Assembly (NCBI GenBank): GCA_964542645.1
Contig: CAZIUG010000015.1
Span: forward strand, 434,001 to 498,000
DNA: 64,000 nucleotides
Direction of reading: 5' to 3'
Source of the DNA: Moanibacter sp964542645
GTDB taxonomy: Bacteria > Verrucomicrobiota > Verrucomicrobiia > Opitutales > UBA2987
In this document: positions 1-9,316 of the stretch, piece by piece
Position numbering within the stretch: the stretch's first letter is position 1
How the letters are laid out: each line of letters starts with the position of its first letter
Notes under the pieces: generated by a model
Told to the model about the DNA's origin: nothing
Seen by the model: the letters and a program-made list of their open reading frames with translations, nothing else
The model's database searches: none
Made by a program: the position numbers and the translations under genes

Positions 1-210
1 ATAATGTTCAACAACCAAGTATGGCACCGAGGCGGTCCCAATCACAGCAAACGTACGCGCTTTATAACCCAAGTCACTTACGGCCGCCGCCTGATCGGAC
101 ACAAATACGCACCTTTTATGAATTACACCATGCCGGAACACGTCTACAAGAACGCAAATCCCAGACTTAAACGACTGCTTGGCTTCCTTCCCAGGGGAGC
201 GTATGGGTAA
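1..210 (+). CDS. Phytanoyl-CoA dioxygenase-like protein, C-terminal fragment cut by window edge
   Basis: The reading frame is open from the first base and ends at the TAA at 208-210, so only the last 69 or so residues are visible. The segment NNQVWHRGGPNHSKRTR carries the distal iron-ligand His and the 2-oxoglutarate-binding Arg spacing seen at the end of the PhyH double-stranded beta-helix. The following tail (GHKYAPFMNYTMPEHV) resembles tails of PhyH proteins of this size. Family members are Fe(II)/2-oxoglutarate-dependent hydroxylases; the substrate cannot be told from this piece. The N-terminal HxD motif lies outside the window. An internal ATG at 4 is unlikely to be a real start. Confidence 0.65.
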   Translation: MMFNNQVWHRGGPNHSKRTRFITQVTYGRRLIGHKYAPFMNYTMPEHVYKNANPRLKRLLGFLPRGAYG

Positions 211-379
211 TTTAGGTTCCCACGGTCCGGCAAGCGGAATTAGGCATTTATCGTCGAAACATACGAACCAGGATTTGACACATAATTTTAGCATTCAGGA
301 AATCTCAAAGATTGGGAACTACGATCAGACGGACCGAAAGTAAGTATGACAGGTCCTATAGATTACCAGATCTATAAAC

Positions 380-1189
380 ATGAAACAACTATTGGACAAA
401 GTCATAATTGTCACTGGCAGCACTACGGGTATTGGTAAAGCGATTGCTCGGAAATGTGTAGAAGAAGGAGCAAAAATCATTGTCTCTGGGCGAGATCGTA
501 AGAGAGGAGAGGAGGTGGTGCGTGAGTTAGGAGGAGCGGTAACGCTTCACATTGACGATCTTACCGACCCTTCTACTGGTAGTCGGCTTGTGCAAACGGC
601 GCTGAAGGCCTACGGCAAGATAGATGGGATTGTCAATAATGCTGCCTGGGTTATCAGAAGTAATCTAGAAACAACCAACGTCGATCTCTTCGATCGGGTC
701 ATGTCCATCAACGTCCGAGCACCTCTCTTCTTAGTCAAAGCAGCGATGCCCGAGTTGATAAAGACTTCAGGCGCCATTATAAACATCGGGTCGGTCAACG
801 GTTACACAGGAGCCGCCACACAACTCGACTACAGCATTTCAAAGGCAGCACTTATGTGCCTCTCACGCAATCTCGCCAATGCCTACGCACACCAAAAGGT
901 TCGCATCAACCACCTCAATGTCGGATGGGTTATCACCCCCAATGAAAACAGGTTGAAAATCAAAGAGGGATTTCCAGAGGGTTGGTCCGAGGATCCTCAA
1001 ATTACCGGAACTCCTACTGGCAAAATGACTCAGCCTGAGGAAATCGCCAATCATGCTATTTTCTGGCTCAGCGATGCCAGCCGTCCGATTACAGGAAGCG
1101 TTATGGAACTTGAGCAATATCCATTTATCGGCCGTATTCCTCCGAGCGAAATAGAAAAGGCACTTAAGGAGCCAGTCGAAGCCGGATAA
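380..1189 (+). CDS. SDR-family NAD(P)-dependent oxidoreductase
   Basis: A classical short-chain dehydrogenase/reductase of 269 residues. The dinucleotide-binding motif TGSTTGIG is at residues 12-19, NNAAW at 86-90, the structural Asn at 111, catalytic Ser138, and the YxxxK pair Tyr151/Lys155. The family interconverts alcohols and ketones with NAD(P)H; here the substrate is probably a sugar, sugar acid or polyol, judging from the sugar-kinase and dehydratase neighbours (inference). It starts at an ATG and stands alone, 169 bp after the upstream PhyH gene and convergent with the sugar kinase. The C-terminal segment (MELEQYPFIGRIPPSE) is longer than in minimal SDRs of about 250 residues. Confidence 0.85.
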   Translation: MKQLLDKVIIVTGSTTGIGKAIARKCVEEGAKIIVSGRDRKRGEEVVRELGGAVTLHIDDLTDPSTGSRLVQTALKAYGKIDGIVNNAAWVIRSNLETTNVDLFDRVMSINVRAPLFLVKAAMPELIKTSGAIINIGSVNGYTGAATQLDYSISKAALMCLSRNLANAYAHQKVRINHLNVGWVITPNENRLKIKEGFPEGWSEDPQITGTPTGKMTQPEEIANHAIFWLSDASRPITGSVMELEQYPFIGRIPPSEIEKALKEPVEAG

Positions 1190-1431
1190 GATTCAGATTA
1201 AATCACCGTAGCAATATATCCCTTTAACAGGTAGAGGTAAGCTGGTTTTTCCATCGGCTCTACACTTATTTGATCAATCCTTACAATCGGAACCTGTTTA
1301 GGTCAAAGCCACCCAGGAAGCATTTCCACCCTCCGGTACCTTATTACTCGACTCTATTGTCGGTTGGTTAAATCTCGCACAGCTTCAAGGACAAAAGTAC
1401 CGCCTATTTGTATCCATATTTAACCAAATTC

Positions 1432-2517
1432 TCAGCGAACGATCCTCCCGGAACCTGAACCCTTCATGAGTGCTTCAACTTCTTCTTTCTGGGAAAAATT
1501 GAAATCCCCCTGGATGGAGTGCTTGAGACAAGATGCAGCTGTCGCGAAATTAAGCGCCATCTGAGGCTCTAAGTATTCCGACGAATTTAGGCAGAAGATC
1601 AGACCGCCGGCAAAAGAATCTCCACCCCCTACTCGATCTACTATGTCTCTTATCTGATAAGGTTGGTAGGCTCCATCCTTAAGAGGTGCAAACAGAGCTT
1701 CGTCCTCCATCCCTATGTAAAGCATTGCTCCCCAGTTGTTGTGCGAAGCAGAAACACTCTCTCTTAGTGTAATCGCCACTTTCTGGACGTTAGGAAACTC
1801 ACTCACAAGCTTTCGTGCCACATCGGGATAACGATCTATTCCGAGCGATCCAGCTTCCACATTGGTCGATTCAGCACGGATACCCAGAACATCTGAACAG
1901 TCTTCTTCATTGGCCAGAACAAGATCTACAAACGGCAGAATTTTTCGCATGACTACCTCCGCTAGATCGCGAGGTTCCATGGAAGGATCCCATCGCCAGA
2001 GCTTCTTACGGTAGTTGATATCGCAGGAAACTTCGAGCCCGGATGCTTTCGCTCTCCTGACAGCTTCGACAGTTGAATCCGCTGCCAGCTTGGAAATGGC
2101 AGGGGTGATCCCGGTAACATGTAACCAGCTTGAATCCTCGAAGATTGAGCCCCAATCGAACTGGGCAGGAGGAGTGAGTGCAATCGATGAATCATTCCGA
2201 TCATAGAGCACTGTACCAGGACGCTGGTTAGCCCCAGTTTCGACAAAATAGAGACCTAGTCTCCCATAGTCAGTCATCAAAATGCCACTCGTATCGATCC
2301 CAACGGATCTCAAAAAGTCCCAGCAAGCTTGGCCTAGAAGGTTGTTCGGAATGGCGGTTACAAACCCGGCCTTTCCACCAAGCATGCAAATAGATGCGGC
2401 GACGTTCGCCTCCCCACCGGCATAGGTCACTCCAAAGGATCTCGACTGTCTGATTCTCGAAAAACCTGGGGCAGCTAGTCGCCCCATAATTTCACCGAAT
2501 GTTATTACCTTCTTCAC
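1432..2517 (-). CDS. PfkB-family sugar kinase, probable 2-keto-3-deoxygluconate kinase
   Basis: A ribokinase/PfkB carbohydrate kinase of 361 residues. The N-terminal signature YAGGEANVA is at about residues 32-40, and the C-terminal anion-hole and catalytic-base motif reads GGGDSFAGG near residue 298 (usually GAGD). The opening (ITFGEIMGRLAAPG) and the DRNDSS substrate-lid segment are closest in style to KdgK, which phosphorylates 2-keto-3-deoxygluconate to KDPG. That fits the galactonate-dehydratase-like gene at 6.1 kb, whose product would be a 2-keto-3-deoxy acid. The start is GTG. It is about 40 residues longer than E. coli KdgK. Fructokinase or tagatose kinase remain possible. Confidence 0.75.
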   Translation of the reverse strand: MKKVITFGEIMGRLAAPGFSRIRQSRSFGVTYAGGEANVAASICMLGGKAGFVTAIPNNLLGQACWDFLRSVGIDTSGILMTDYGRLGLYFVETGANQRPGTVLYDRNDSSIALTPPAQFDWGSIFEDSSWLHVTGITPAISKLAADSTVEAVRRAKASGLEVSCDINYRKKLWRWDPSMEPRDLAEVVMRKILPFVDLVLANEEDCSDVLGIRAESTNVEAGSLGIDRYPDVARKLVSEFPNVQKVAITLRESVSASHNNWGAMLYIGMEDEALFAPLKDGAYQPYQIRDIVDRVGGGDSFAGGLIFCLNSSEYLEPQMALNFATAASCLKHSIQGDFNFSQKEEVEALMKGSGSGRIVR

Positions 2518-2575
2518 TGCAACGAATCCAAAAAACAGCCATCATCTCCAATCAAACCCAAGCCGAACCAACAGA

Positions 2576-3142
2576 TCAACCCCAATCTTGGATGTTGAGC
2601 TTTTCAATTATAATGTCCCATCTCATCGCATGGCTTTGATGGGTGTTCAGTGGTTTAAACCCCACTGCCAAGTAACACTTAATCGCTGCAAGCCGCCAGT
2701 CATCAGTCTGCAAATGGGCAACTTGAAAACCCGTCTCTTTCAATCTATGAAGGACAGCAACATTGAGCATATAACCCAAAAGTTTCCTACGGTGTGCCTC
2801 ATGAATTGCAACCATGTGAACCTCTCCCACTCTTTTCTCTTCGATCGCTTTCCGCCAGGCACAAGCGCTGCCTACCGGTTCGCTATTAAAAGTCACAAAA
2901 AAAAGACCCTCTCGATCGAACCGGGAATCGGAGATTAGCCTTTCTCGGCACTTCTCAATCGTCCAACCAATTCCAATATTTCCCTCCATAATAGCGCACC
3001 AAGCCGTTTCGTCTCCGTCTTTATAGCTTCTCAGACTATACCCCTGAGGCACAGCTATCTCCGGCAAGTTCTTAAAGTCTGCTCGCAACATCTCCAGCTG
3101 CGGCAGAGAAAGGTCATCCTCAGAATCTCGATTTTTTTTCAA
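2576..3142 (-). CDS. GNAT-family N-acetyltransferase
   Basis: A protein of 188 residues with one GNAT fold from about residue 35. The acetyl-CoA-binding motif A region is the stretch HMVAIHEAHRRKLLGYML, where RRKLLG stands for the usual Q/RxxGxG/A, and the terminal motif is AIKCYLAVGFKPL. The substrate is unknown. The start used is a TTG with no strong ribosome-binding site, so the first 20 residues are uncertain. It lies 58 bp upstream of the sugar kinase on the same strand and could be co-transcribed with it, but the gap is not diagnostic. Confidence 0.7.
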   Translation of the reverse strand: MKKNRDSEDDLSLPQLEMLRADFKNLPEIAVPQGYSLRSYKDGDETAWCAIMEGNIGIGWTIEKCRERLISDSRFDREGLFFVTFNSEPVGSACAWRKAIEEKRVGEVHMVAIHEAHRRKLLGYMLNVAVLHRLKETGFQVAHLQTDDWRLAAIKCYLAVGFKPLNTHQSHAMRWDIIIEKLNIQDWG

Positions 3143-3538
3143 TCTATACTGATTTCTTCTAAGATAAATATACAGATCCCGTCCCTCGGAATCTTATTCT
3201 GAAAATGTTATCCTTTCACAATCAACTAAGAAATGGGAGAAAACTTGAGGCGCAACCAGGAATATCCTTTGGAGAATTTTCTTTGTTCTGGCACACGATC
3301 CACCCATGGCAAATATATCTAATTTAATCAATGACTTCGCTGGCACCCGGCCTTGTATTGGGTTCGGATATAATCGCTTCTCTCCTAATATACTAAGTGA
3401 AAAAACACCCCAGTAATAGAAGTTCGTCTATACCTAGGCTATTTCCCGTATCTCCTTAGATAATCTTCATCTTATTTCGTCATTCTGCTTTTATTCATTT
3501 ACACCTTAATTCTTAAGAGTGATACTGCGAACAAATCA
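3143..3538. other. Intergenic, divergent promoter region
   Basis: A 396 bp AT-rich gap between the divergent GNAT and PhyH genes. I see no RNA gene, repeat or credible small ORF. It must hold the promoters of both flanking genes, but no element could be assigned confidently. Confidence 0.4.
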
Positions 3539-4348
3539 TTGCATTCACTGAACTATAGTAGCCGCGAACATTCTCAATTCGAGAAGGATGGCTACGTACG
3601 TCTTGGTAGGTTACTATCATCCAATGATCTATCAACCCTTCGCACACGCATTGACGATCTCATGTTGGGCAATCGTATCATAGACGGAATCACTTTCCAA
3701 ATCGATGGCCACAGCAACCGCTATGGGAACCTCAGTAGCAGGACAAGTGGCACCCGTGAACATACTTTAGCCTATCGGCGTATTGATGAACTCCACCTTG
3801 ATCCATTCTTTCTTAGATACATGCAGCACCCCCTTTTCCGTGATATCACTCGTCGTTATATTGGAGAAAATGTTTCTATTTTCCGTTCCATGTTTATGAA
3901 TAAACCCGCCAATGGAGGAACCGAACTGCCTTGGCATCAGGACGTAGGCTCGGGCTGGGGACTCGATTCAGATCCTACCACAACTGTTTGGACTGCTCTT
4001 GATGACGCCTCCGTGGCAACCGGATGTATGCAGATTGTCCCTGGAAGCCATAAACTAGGGATCCTCAATCAAGGTCATTTCGCCTCAAAGGAGGATCGAA
4101 TTGCCTACTGTTCTAAGGATCAAATAATCGATCTTATTGTCCCGGCCGGAGAAGCAGTACTGATCCATAACTGGACCCTACACCGCTCAGGCATTAATAA
4201 AACAGATAATCCGAGGAGGGCCTTCAGCATAGCTTATATGGATGCCGCTACTAGAAGCGTTAAAAGCGGGCAAACATTTCCGGTTATTTTCGGAGATCGG
4301 CCCTTACCTTCCCCCGAAAAACAGCTGGGTACACTAAGTTTTGAGTAG
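3539..4348 (+). CDS. Phytanoyl-CoA dioxygenase family protein
   Basis: A full-length PhyH-type Fe(II)/2-oxoglutarate oxygenase of 269 residues. The metal facial triad is visible as His133 and Asp135 in PWHQDVG and His215 in NWTLHRSG, with Arg227 (NPRRAFS) as the likely 2-oxoglutarate carboxylate ligand. The core segment GCMQIVPGSHK is typical. Family members hydroxylate acyl chains, amino acids or small metabolites; the substrate here is unknown. The start is a TTG; the fold begins right after it (FEKDGYVRLGRLLS), so the true start cannot lie much further downstream. It is divergent from the GNAT gene and convergent with the next PhyH gene. Confidence 0.85.
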   Translation: MHSLNYSSREHSQFEKDGYVRLGRLLSSNDLSTLRTRIDDLMLGNRIIDGITFQIDGHSNRYGNLSSRTSGTREHTLAYRRIDELHLDPFFLRYMQHPLFRDITRRYIGENVSIFRSMFMNKPANGGTELPWHQDVGSGWGLDSDPTTTVWTALDDASVATGCMQIVPGSHKLGILNQGHFASKEDRIAYCSKDQIIDLIVPAGEAVLIHNWTLHRSGINKTDNPRRAFSIAYMDAATRSVKSGQTFPVIFGDRPLPSPEKQLGTLSFE

Positions 4349-4561
4349 CAGTCTGCCCGCGATTTCACTTCCCGTGCAGATTTTCGAGTGAACTTCAGAA
4401 GCCTTTTCGGTTCGGGGAGAGGATCAATCTAGTCAATTCTTATCTCAATAGTGGACTGAACTGAGTTCAAACTTAATAAAAATGAGCAAGTGAGTGATTC
4501 GGTTCAAAAAAACAAATCTCCAACCTTGACAAGAATATCTTAACGAAACGCTCCCTTATTA

Positions 4562-5794
4562 CTAGTCATTCAGGCGCCCGCTCTCCCAAGATCCGAACCA
4601 ATGCTCTAGTGTCATCTCAGCCGGAACTTCCTCGAAATAGTAGAGAGTCTCCTGGCCTTGGAAACCTGGAAGTAGACTCATTTTTTTCTGCTGCATAACA
4701 TCGTCTACAGGCTTAAATCGTTCCCAGACCACCCTAGCCTCCTCCGCAGTGAAACGTTCACTAAGCGGCATTCCCCATTGCAATGTCATTGGATGCACCT
4801 GAGTCACCCCCTTCTTCTCATTTTCAGTAAGGGTTTCCGGGTCGCGACAGCGGTGATTGTAGATATGCTTGGCCGTCTTACTTAGACAAATGGTTGATTT
4901 TATGACACCCTTATCTCCCCGCCCTGGATGCAGCTTTTCTAACGCGGCAAGGTAAGCCTTGACGTCTTTAGCGATGACAGCTCGGAATGCATCTATGGCA
5001 TAATCCACATATCCAATTGCCCTTTTGTGCCATCGCGTGTAGGTCTCTTGCGCACTGGGTTTTAGGTATTGGATCCAACTCGTAGACTCCCAGTGTGTAA
5101 GCCTCGAGAACCCCCCGTGAATAGTACGTCGCAGCCTATTCGAATAATTGCTGCCCCAATGCAGAATCGGCAGGATATAGGCAACCCCGTCTCCAGCCTT
5201 TAAATGCGTTTGTATACCACCCGGAACCGCTACACAGGGATCGCGGTTTATGGACTCGTTTTCTTCTTCAGTATTCGGCCGCAGATGACTACCAGGTATA
5301 ACCCATAAGACATCATCATCGTAAAGTGGAATATTCCACTGAACATAACGAGGTCCAGTCTCAAGGATATCATCAACATAAGCCATCAATGGAGCATTTA
5401 GCGGTGGATAAAAGTCACGGTGCCACTTAGCCGGTCCCCGATCCCTCACAGGATTGCACATCATCATCATCTCGGTCGGAGGGCAGTCTTCCTCTGAAAT
5501 CAGATAACTGCTCAACCCATGAACATTTTCGCGCAACCAAAATTCGATTGTGTCTGCCGTTTGCTTGTTATGCAAACCATCCATCCTGCTGATCATTAGT
5601 CGTGGCTGCATACTTGTCTCCCAAGTGCCACCAGATGGGTCCGCTGGACGAGCTTCACGGGCCCAGACTTCACGCTGTCTATCAACAAGGACTTCGTGAC
5701 TTTTTCTAAGTGCTTCAAGATCACCTGGCGGTATCAATCCACGACAAATTACAAATCCCCGTTCGAGGAATTCGTCTCGGCTTGCTCTGATCAT
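4562..5794 (-). CDS. Phytanoyl-CoA dioxygenase family protein, long form
   Basis: A 410-residue member of the PhyH superfamily, about 130 residues longer than its neighbours. The N-terminal half has the standard opening (FLERGFVICRGLIPPGDLEALR), metal ligands His125 and Asp127 in KWHRDFYPP, and VIPGSHLRP. The distal His212 (ILHWGSNYSN) and Arg222/Arg223 complete the site. Residues from about 240 onward form an extra mostly helical domain that I do not recognise. The substrate is unknown. It is convergent with the PhyH gene at 3.5 kb and shows little similarity to it outside the motifs, so this is not a recent tandem duplication. Confidence 0.8.
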   Translation of the reverse strand: MIRASRDEFLERGFVICRGLIPPGDLEALRKSHEVLVDRQREVWAREARPADPSGGTWETSMQPRLMISRMDGLHNKQTADTIEFWLRENVHGLSSYLISEEDCPPTEMMMMCNPVRDRGPAKWHRDFYPPLNAPLMAYVDDILETGPRYVQWNIPLYDDDVLWVIPGSHLRPNTEEENESINRDPCVAVPGGIQTHLKAGDGVAYILPILHWGSNYSNRLRRTIHGGFSRLTHWESTSWIQYLKPSAQETYTRWHKRAIGYVDYAIDAFRAVIAKDVKAYLAALEKLHPGRGDKGVIKSTICLSKTAKHIYNHRCRDPETLTENEKKGVTQVHPMTLQWGMPLSERFTAEEARVVWERFKPVDDVMQQKKMSLLPGFQGQETLYYFEEVPAEMTLEHWFGSWESGRLND

Positions 5795-6146
5795 ACTGGG
5801 AATGTATTAGCCAAACTTGGGTTGTCGAACCCTGATTAAAGTTTGACGCGGGTTTATGGGGATTAGTCTCACTGCTTCAAATTGGAAAACAGCTGTTTTT
5901 ACCACTCTGGGAATGAGCAGCATATTCCCCGTAAAGGACAAGGGTTAGAACAACCGACCCCCAATATTCCTTGATCCCTTGGAAAATTCGCCATCTGCCC
6001 ACCCTATGACGATGAAGATTAATTAAGCTCTAATGTTATATAAATTCTCGAAGCAGAAATTTTTGTACTGGCGTTCAAGGGTGCATTGATCCAGTACAAA
6101 CCCGATTTTCAAATTGGATAAAAGAGCTAATCAAAGGATTTCCGTC
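5795..6146. other. Intergenic, divergent promoter region
   Basis: A 352 bp gap between a divergent PhyH gene and an MR/MLE gene. The AAAGGA ribosome-binding site of the MR/MLE gene lies at its right end, at about 6134-6139. I see no RNA gene or repeat. Confidence 0.4.
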
Positions 6147-7307
6147 ATGCCTAAAATTAAAAAAGAAAAAAGCCTCAACCCTAGACTCAACAATGAAGAA
6201 CCCATCAATCCCAAAGACTCGATAAAAGTCACTAAGATTGAGACATTTACTCTCACAAACTCTTGGGTTTTTGTCAAAATTTCGACCGACGCAGGAATCG
6301 CGGGTTGGGGGGAAATGCTCAAGGATGATGCGAAAGCCTGTGCTGCTGGAGCACTCGAGGTTGCACCCTATTTGGTTGGCAAAGATCCCCGACCGGTGGT
6401 ACACCATTGGCAAGCTATCCATAGGGGGGCTTTCTATCGAGGTGGCCCAATCAAAAGTGCCATCTCCTCAGGCATCGATCAGGCCCTCTGGGACATCACA
6501 GGAAAGTGTTACGGCGTACCAGTCTACAAGTTATTGGGTGGTCCAACCCGAGACCGGGTTCGGGTCTACGGCACGGTGAGCAAGACTACTGGTGTTAATG
6601 CCATGAAAGTCGGACCAAGCACCACCCGTAAGGCTTTTAAATACATCGAAGGTCAGAAGTTTGTCGATGAAGTAGCGGAGAGATTCAAGGCACTACGTAA
6701 GGAACATGGGCCCGAAGTTGACATCGCGGTCGACTTTCACGGGGCCGTGCAGCCACCAACGGCCTTACTACTCATGAAAGCACTGGAGCCATATAACCCC
6801 TGGTTCTATGAAGAGATCGTTCAGGCCCTCAATGTAGGAGTCATGGCCGAACTGGCAAAGAAAACCCATATCCCAATCGCAACCGGGGAACGGATATTCA
6901 CCAAATGGGGGTTTAAGGAGATTCTCGAGAAACGGGCGGCAACTATATTACAGCCAGATGTTTGCTACGCGGGAGGCATAACCGAGATGAAAATCATCGC
7001 TGGCATGGCCGAGGCCTATTACACACCCTTGGCTCCACACAATCCACAAGGCCCCTGTTCCCTAGCTGCAAGCCTACAGATCGCAGGCGCGATTCCGAAC
7101 TTTCTCATCCAAGAACGCGGAGACTATGATTACATGGACTTACTAGAAAAACCCTTACCGGCGGTCACTAAAGGCTATCGCCCTTTACCAGACGAACCAG
7201 GTCTAGGAATCACAATCGATGAGGATAAACTCATGGCCCAGGTTGGCGAACCAAAGCCCTACCGCGTTGAATTTGATCCCGATGATGGATCAGTTGTTGA
7301 CTGGTAA
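6147..7307 (+). CDS. MR/MLE enolase-superfamily dehydratase, galactonate-dehydratase-like
   Basis: A mandelate racemase/muconate lactonizing enzyme of 386 residues, strongly like D-galactonate dehydratases. The N-terminal capping domain (VKISTDAGIAGWGEML) is followed by the barrel with the metal-binding acids in DFHG (about residue 195), YEEIV (about 221) and ATGER (about 247), and the catalytic His in APHNPQGP (about 297). These enzymes dehydrate aldonic acids to 2-keto-3-deoxy acids, which fits the KdgK-like kinase at 1.4 kb. I chose the ATG at 6147 because AAAGGA precedes it at good spacing; a TTG at 6114 would add 11 residues. Which sugar acid is used (galactonate, gluconate, mannonate or other) is open. 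Confidence 0.8.
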   Translation: MPKIKKEKSLNPRLNNEEPINPKDSIKVTKIETFTLTNSWVFVKISTDAGIAGWGEMLKDDAKACAAGALEVAPYLVGKDPRPVVHHWQAIHRGAFYRGGPIKSAISSGIDQALWDITGKCYGVPVYKLLGGPTRDRVRVYGTVSKTTGVNAMKVGPSTTRKAFKYIEGQKFVDEVAERFKALRKEHGPEVDIAVDFHGAVQPPTALLLMKALEPYNPWFYEEIVQALNVGVMAELAKKTHIPIATGERIFTKWGFKEILEKRAATILQPDVCYAGGITEMKIIAGMAEAYYTPLAPHNPQGPCSLAASLQIAGAIPNFLIQERGDYDYMDLLEKPLPAVTKGYRPLPDEPGLGITIDEDKLMAQVGEPKPYRVEFDPDDGSVVDW

Positions 7308-7392
7308 GACGCAACCGAGTTTCAAACCCGCGGTTTTTTGCCTTTGACTGGGAAAATTGTAAATCTACCCGGGGACAAATAAAGGACTGGAT

Positions 7393-8250
7393 ATGGACAA
7401 TAGAAATTGGCTAAAGAATTGTGCGACCGAGGCACAACTAGAGCACTTCGAAGAGCAGGGGTACCTGATTATTGAAGATGCTTTGACTCCTAATCTCCTA
7501 AGCCAACTAAACAAAGTTGTTGACCGGATCTGGAATAGGGAACGTAAGGCGCAAACCCTGGCCACGGATCAATTACTGTCCAAGTTTCGCACCATAGTCG
7601 AAGATGATATCTTTTTAGAACTCCTCGACAATCCGAAAACCTTTCCTTTGGTTTGGGATATTCTCGGCTGGAACATACAGCTCTATATCTCACACTTAAT
7701 CGTCTACCCACCTGAGCAAAGGAACAGCGAGATAGTACCGGGCACTTGGCACCAGGATGGCGGGCGGCCAGTATGCGAAATGGAGCGACCCCAACCGCGG
7801 CTATCCCTCAAGGTTAGCTATTGGTTAAGTGATGTGGATACGCCCGAACACGGAGCAATGACGATTATCCCGCGCAGTCACAAATCAGATACAAAGCCTG
7901 ATGCTTGCGATACAGGAATAGGCACACTACCAATATGCGTCAAAGCGGGAACCGCCGTTCTTTTCGACCGTCGGATGTGGCATCGACGCGGAATCAACAC
8001 TTCCGATGCGACACGCCGAGTCCTTTTCTTCGGATATAGCTATCGATGGCTCCGAGGTTTGGACTACAATAATCTGTCGATGCAAATCCTTTCTAAATGC
8101 GATCGCATTCGCCGTCAACTCCTCGGCGATGGCGTAGATGTTAAAGGGTGGTGGCAACCAACAGAAGAGGATGTCCCACTCAAAGGCTGGTTAGAGAAGC
8201 ATCGCGGCAAGGAATACGTAGCGTCTCTGGATAAAGCATCCAGAGGATAG
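7393..8250 (+). CDS. Phytanoyl-CoA dioxygenase family protein
   Basis: A PhyH-type Fe(II)/2-oxoglutarate oxygenase of 285 residues. The ligands are His120 and Asp122 in TWHQDGG, His197 in MWHRRG and Arg209 in ATRRVLFFGYS, with MTIIPRSHK as the core strand. It starts at an ATG with AAAGGA upstream and follows the galactonate-dehydratase-like gene by 85 bp on the same strand, so the two may share a transcript. The substrate is unknown; an oxygenase next to a sugar-acid dehydratase may remove a substituent before the sugar acid is used (speculation). Confidence 0.85.
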   Translation: MDNRNWLKNCATEAQLEHFEEQGYLIIEDALTPNLLSQLNKVVDRIWNRERKAQTLATDQLLSKFRTIVEDDIFLELLDNPKTFPLVWDILGWNIQLYISHLIVYPPEQRNSEIVPGTWHQDGGRPVCEMERPQPRLSLKVSYWLSDVDTPEHGAMTIIPRSHKSDTKPDACDTGIGTLPICVKAGTAVLFDRRMWHRRGINTSDATRRVLFFGYSYRWLRGLDYNNLSMQILSKCDRIRRQLLGDGVDVKGWWQPTEEDVPLKGWLEKHRGKEYVASLDKASRG

Positions 8251-8505
8251 CCGTCTGTTAGATAGATATGCTGTTTGCGCAAACATAAATGTCTGTCGCT
8301 CTCTGCTTACATTGGCTCTGCAAACTAACCCTACCAGGTATTCCGAAGTCTAGCAACAGGTCGCTCCCCTTATCGATCAAGAAAAAGACTACTTTCAGCC
8401 GGCACCAGATAATCATATTTTATGTATCTCTCAAAAACAGCCGTCTTCGGCTTGATCTAGACAAGTAATTTCTCAACTTTTTTGCTCACTTTACGAGACT
8501 TTAGA

Positions 8506-9120
8506 ATGCCTACTCTCTACTACGTTGGGGATCCAATGTGCTCATGGTGCTGGGGCTTCGCCCAAGTACTTGAGGATGTATTGGAAATGCTACCTTCAGG
8601 GGTTAACTTACATTATGTCATGGGTGGATTAGCGCCTGATTCAGACGAACCCATGCCGACTGATGTACGCAAATACGTTCAAGATAACTGGCGGGAAGTC
8701 GCGAAGACAACCAACGCCACATTCAACTGGGATTTCTGGGATGAATGTCAACCCCGCCGTTCCACCTATCCTGCCTGCCGGGCCGCCATCGCGGGGGGAA
8801 GACAAGGAGCGCTACCGCAAATGTTCAAAGCCCTTCAACGCGCCTATTACCTGGAAGCGCGTAATCCATCCGATACAGAAACCCACTTCGAGCTGGCTAG
8901 TGAAATAGGTCTCGAAATGGGGCGTTTTACCAAAGACTTGGGCTCCGAATATGTCGAGCAATTACTACAATCAGACTTCACAAAAAAAATCCAAATGGGG
9001 GTCAACGAATTCCCTACTATGGTCCTCGGTAATGGAAACAATTATGCCCTTATCATGCGCGGCTGGGCGAGTTCAACTGAGATCCTTAATTGCTTACGAG
9101 GACAACTATGCTGTAAATAA
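8506..9120 (+). CDS. DsbA-family thioredoxin-fold protein (FrnE-like)
   Basis: A thioredoxin-fold protein of 204 residues with an N-terminal CSWC redox motif at residues 12-15, preceded by LYYVGDPM, and the cis-Pro strand region EFPTMVLG near the C-terminus. The helical insertion between them is typical of the DsbA/2-hydroxychromene-2-carboxylate isomerase group (COG3531-type predicted protein-disulfide isomerases). No signal peptide is seen, so it is probably cytoplasmic and not a periplasmic DsbA. The ATG at 8506 is preferred because the fold begins at once; a TTG at 8482 would add eight residues without a purpose. Confidence 0.8.
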   Translation: MPTLYYVGDPMCSWCWGFAQVLEDVLEMLPSGVNLHYVMGGLAPDSDEPMPTDVRKYVQDNWREVAKTTNATFNWDFWDECQPRRSTYPACRAAIAGGRQGALPQMFKALQRAYYLEARNPSDTETHFELASEIGLEMGRFTKDLGSEYVEQLLQSDFTKKIQMGVNEFPTMVLGNGNNYALIMRGWASSTEILNCLRGQLCCK

Positions 9121-9316
9121 CCGCCCCTATAAGCACAAAATCTCGGACAATGGTAGGAGCCTAAGCGGGACCACACGGAATTCTTCAGTTCAGCTGAATC
9201 TCACCATTGGCTTAATCCATAAAGGTTTTTCAAACAACAAATTGGGCATCCTAAAAAACCAAGGTTGACGTACCTGATGACATCCAACAAACCGACTATA
9301 ATACAAATCCTGGGAA

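Noticed and set aside
4562..5794. Tandem duplication of the adjacent PhyH gene
   Set aside because: The two proteins share only the metal and 2-oxoglutarate motifs and differ by 140 residues in length.
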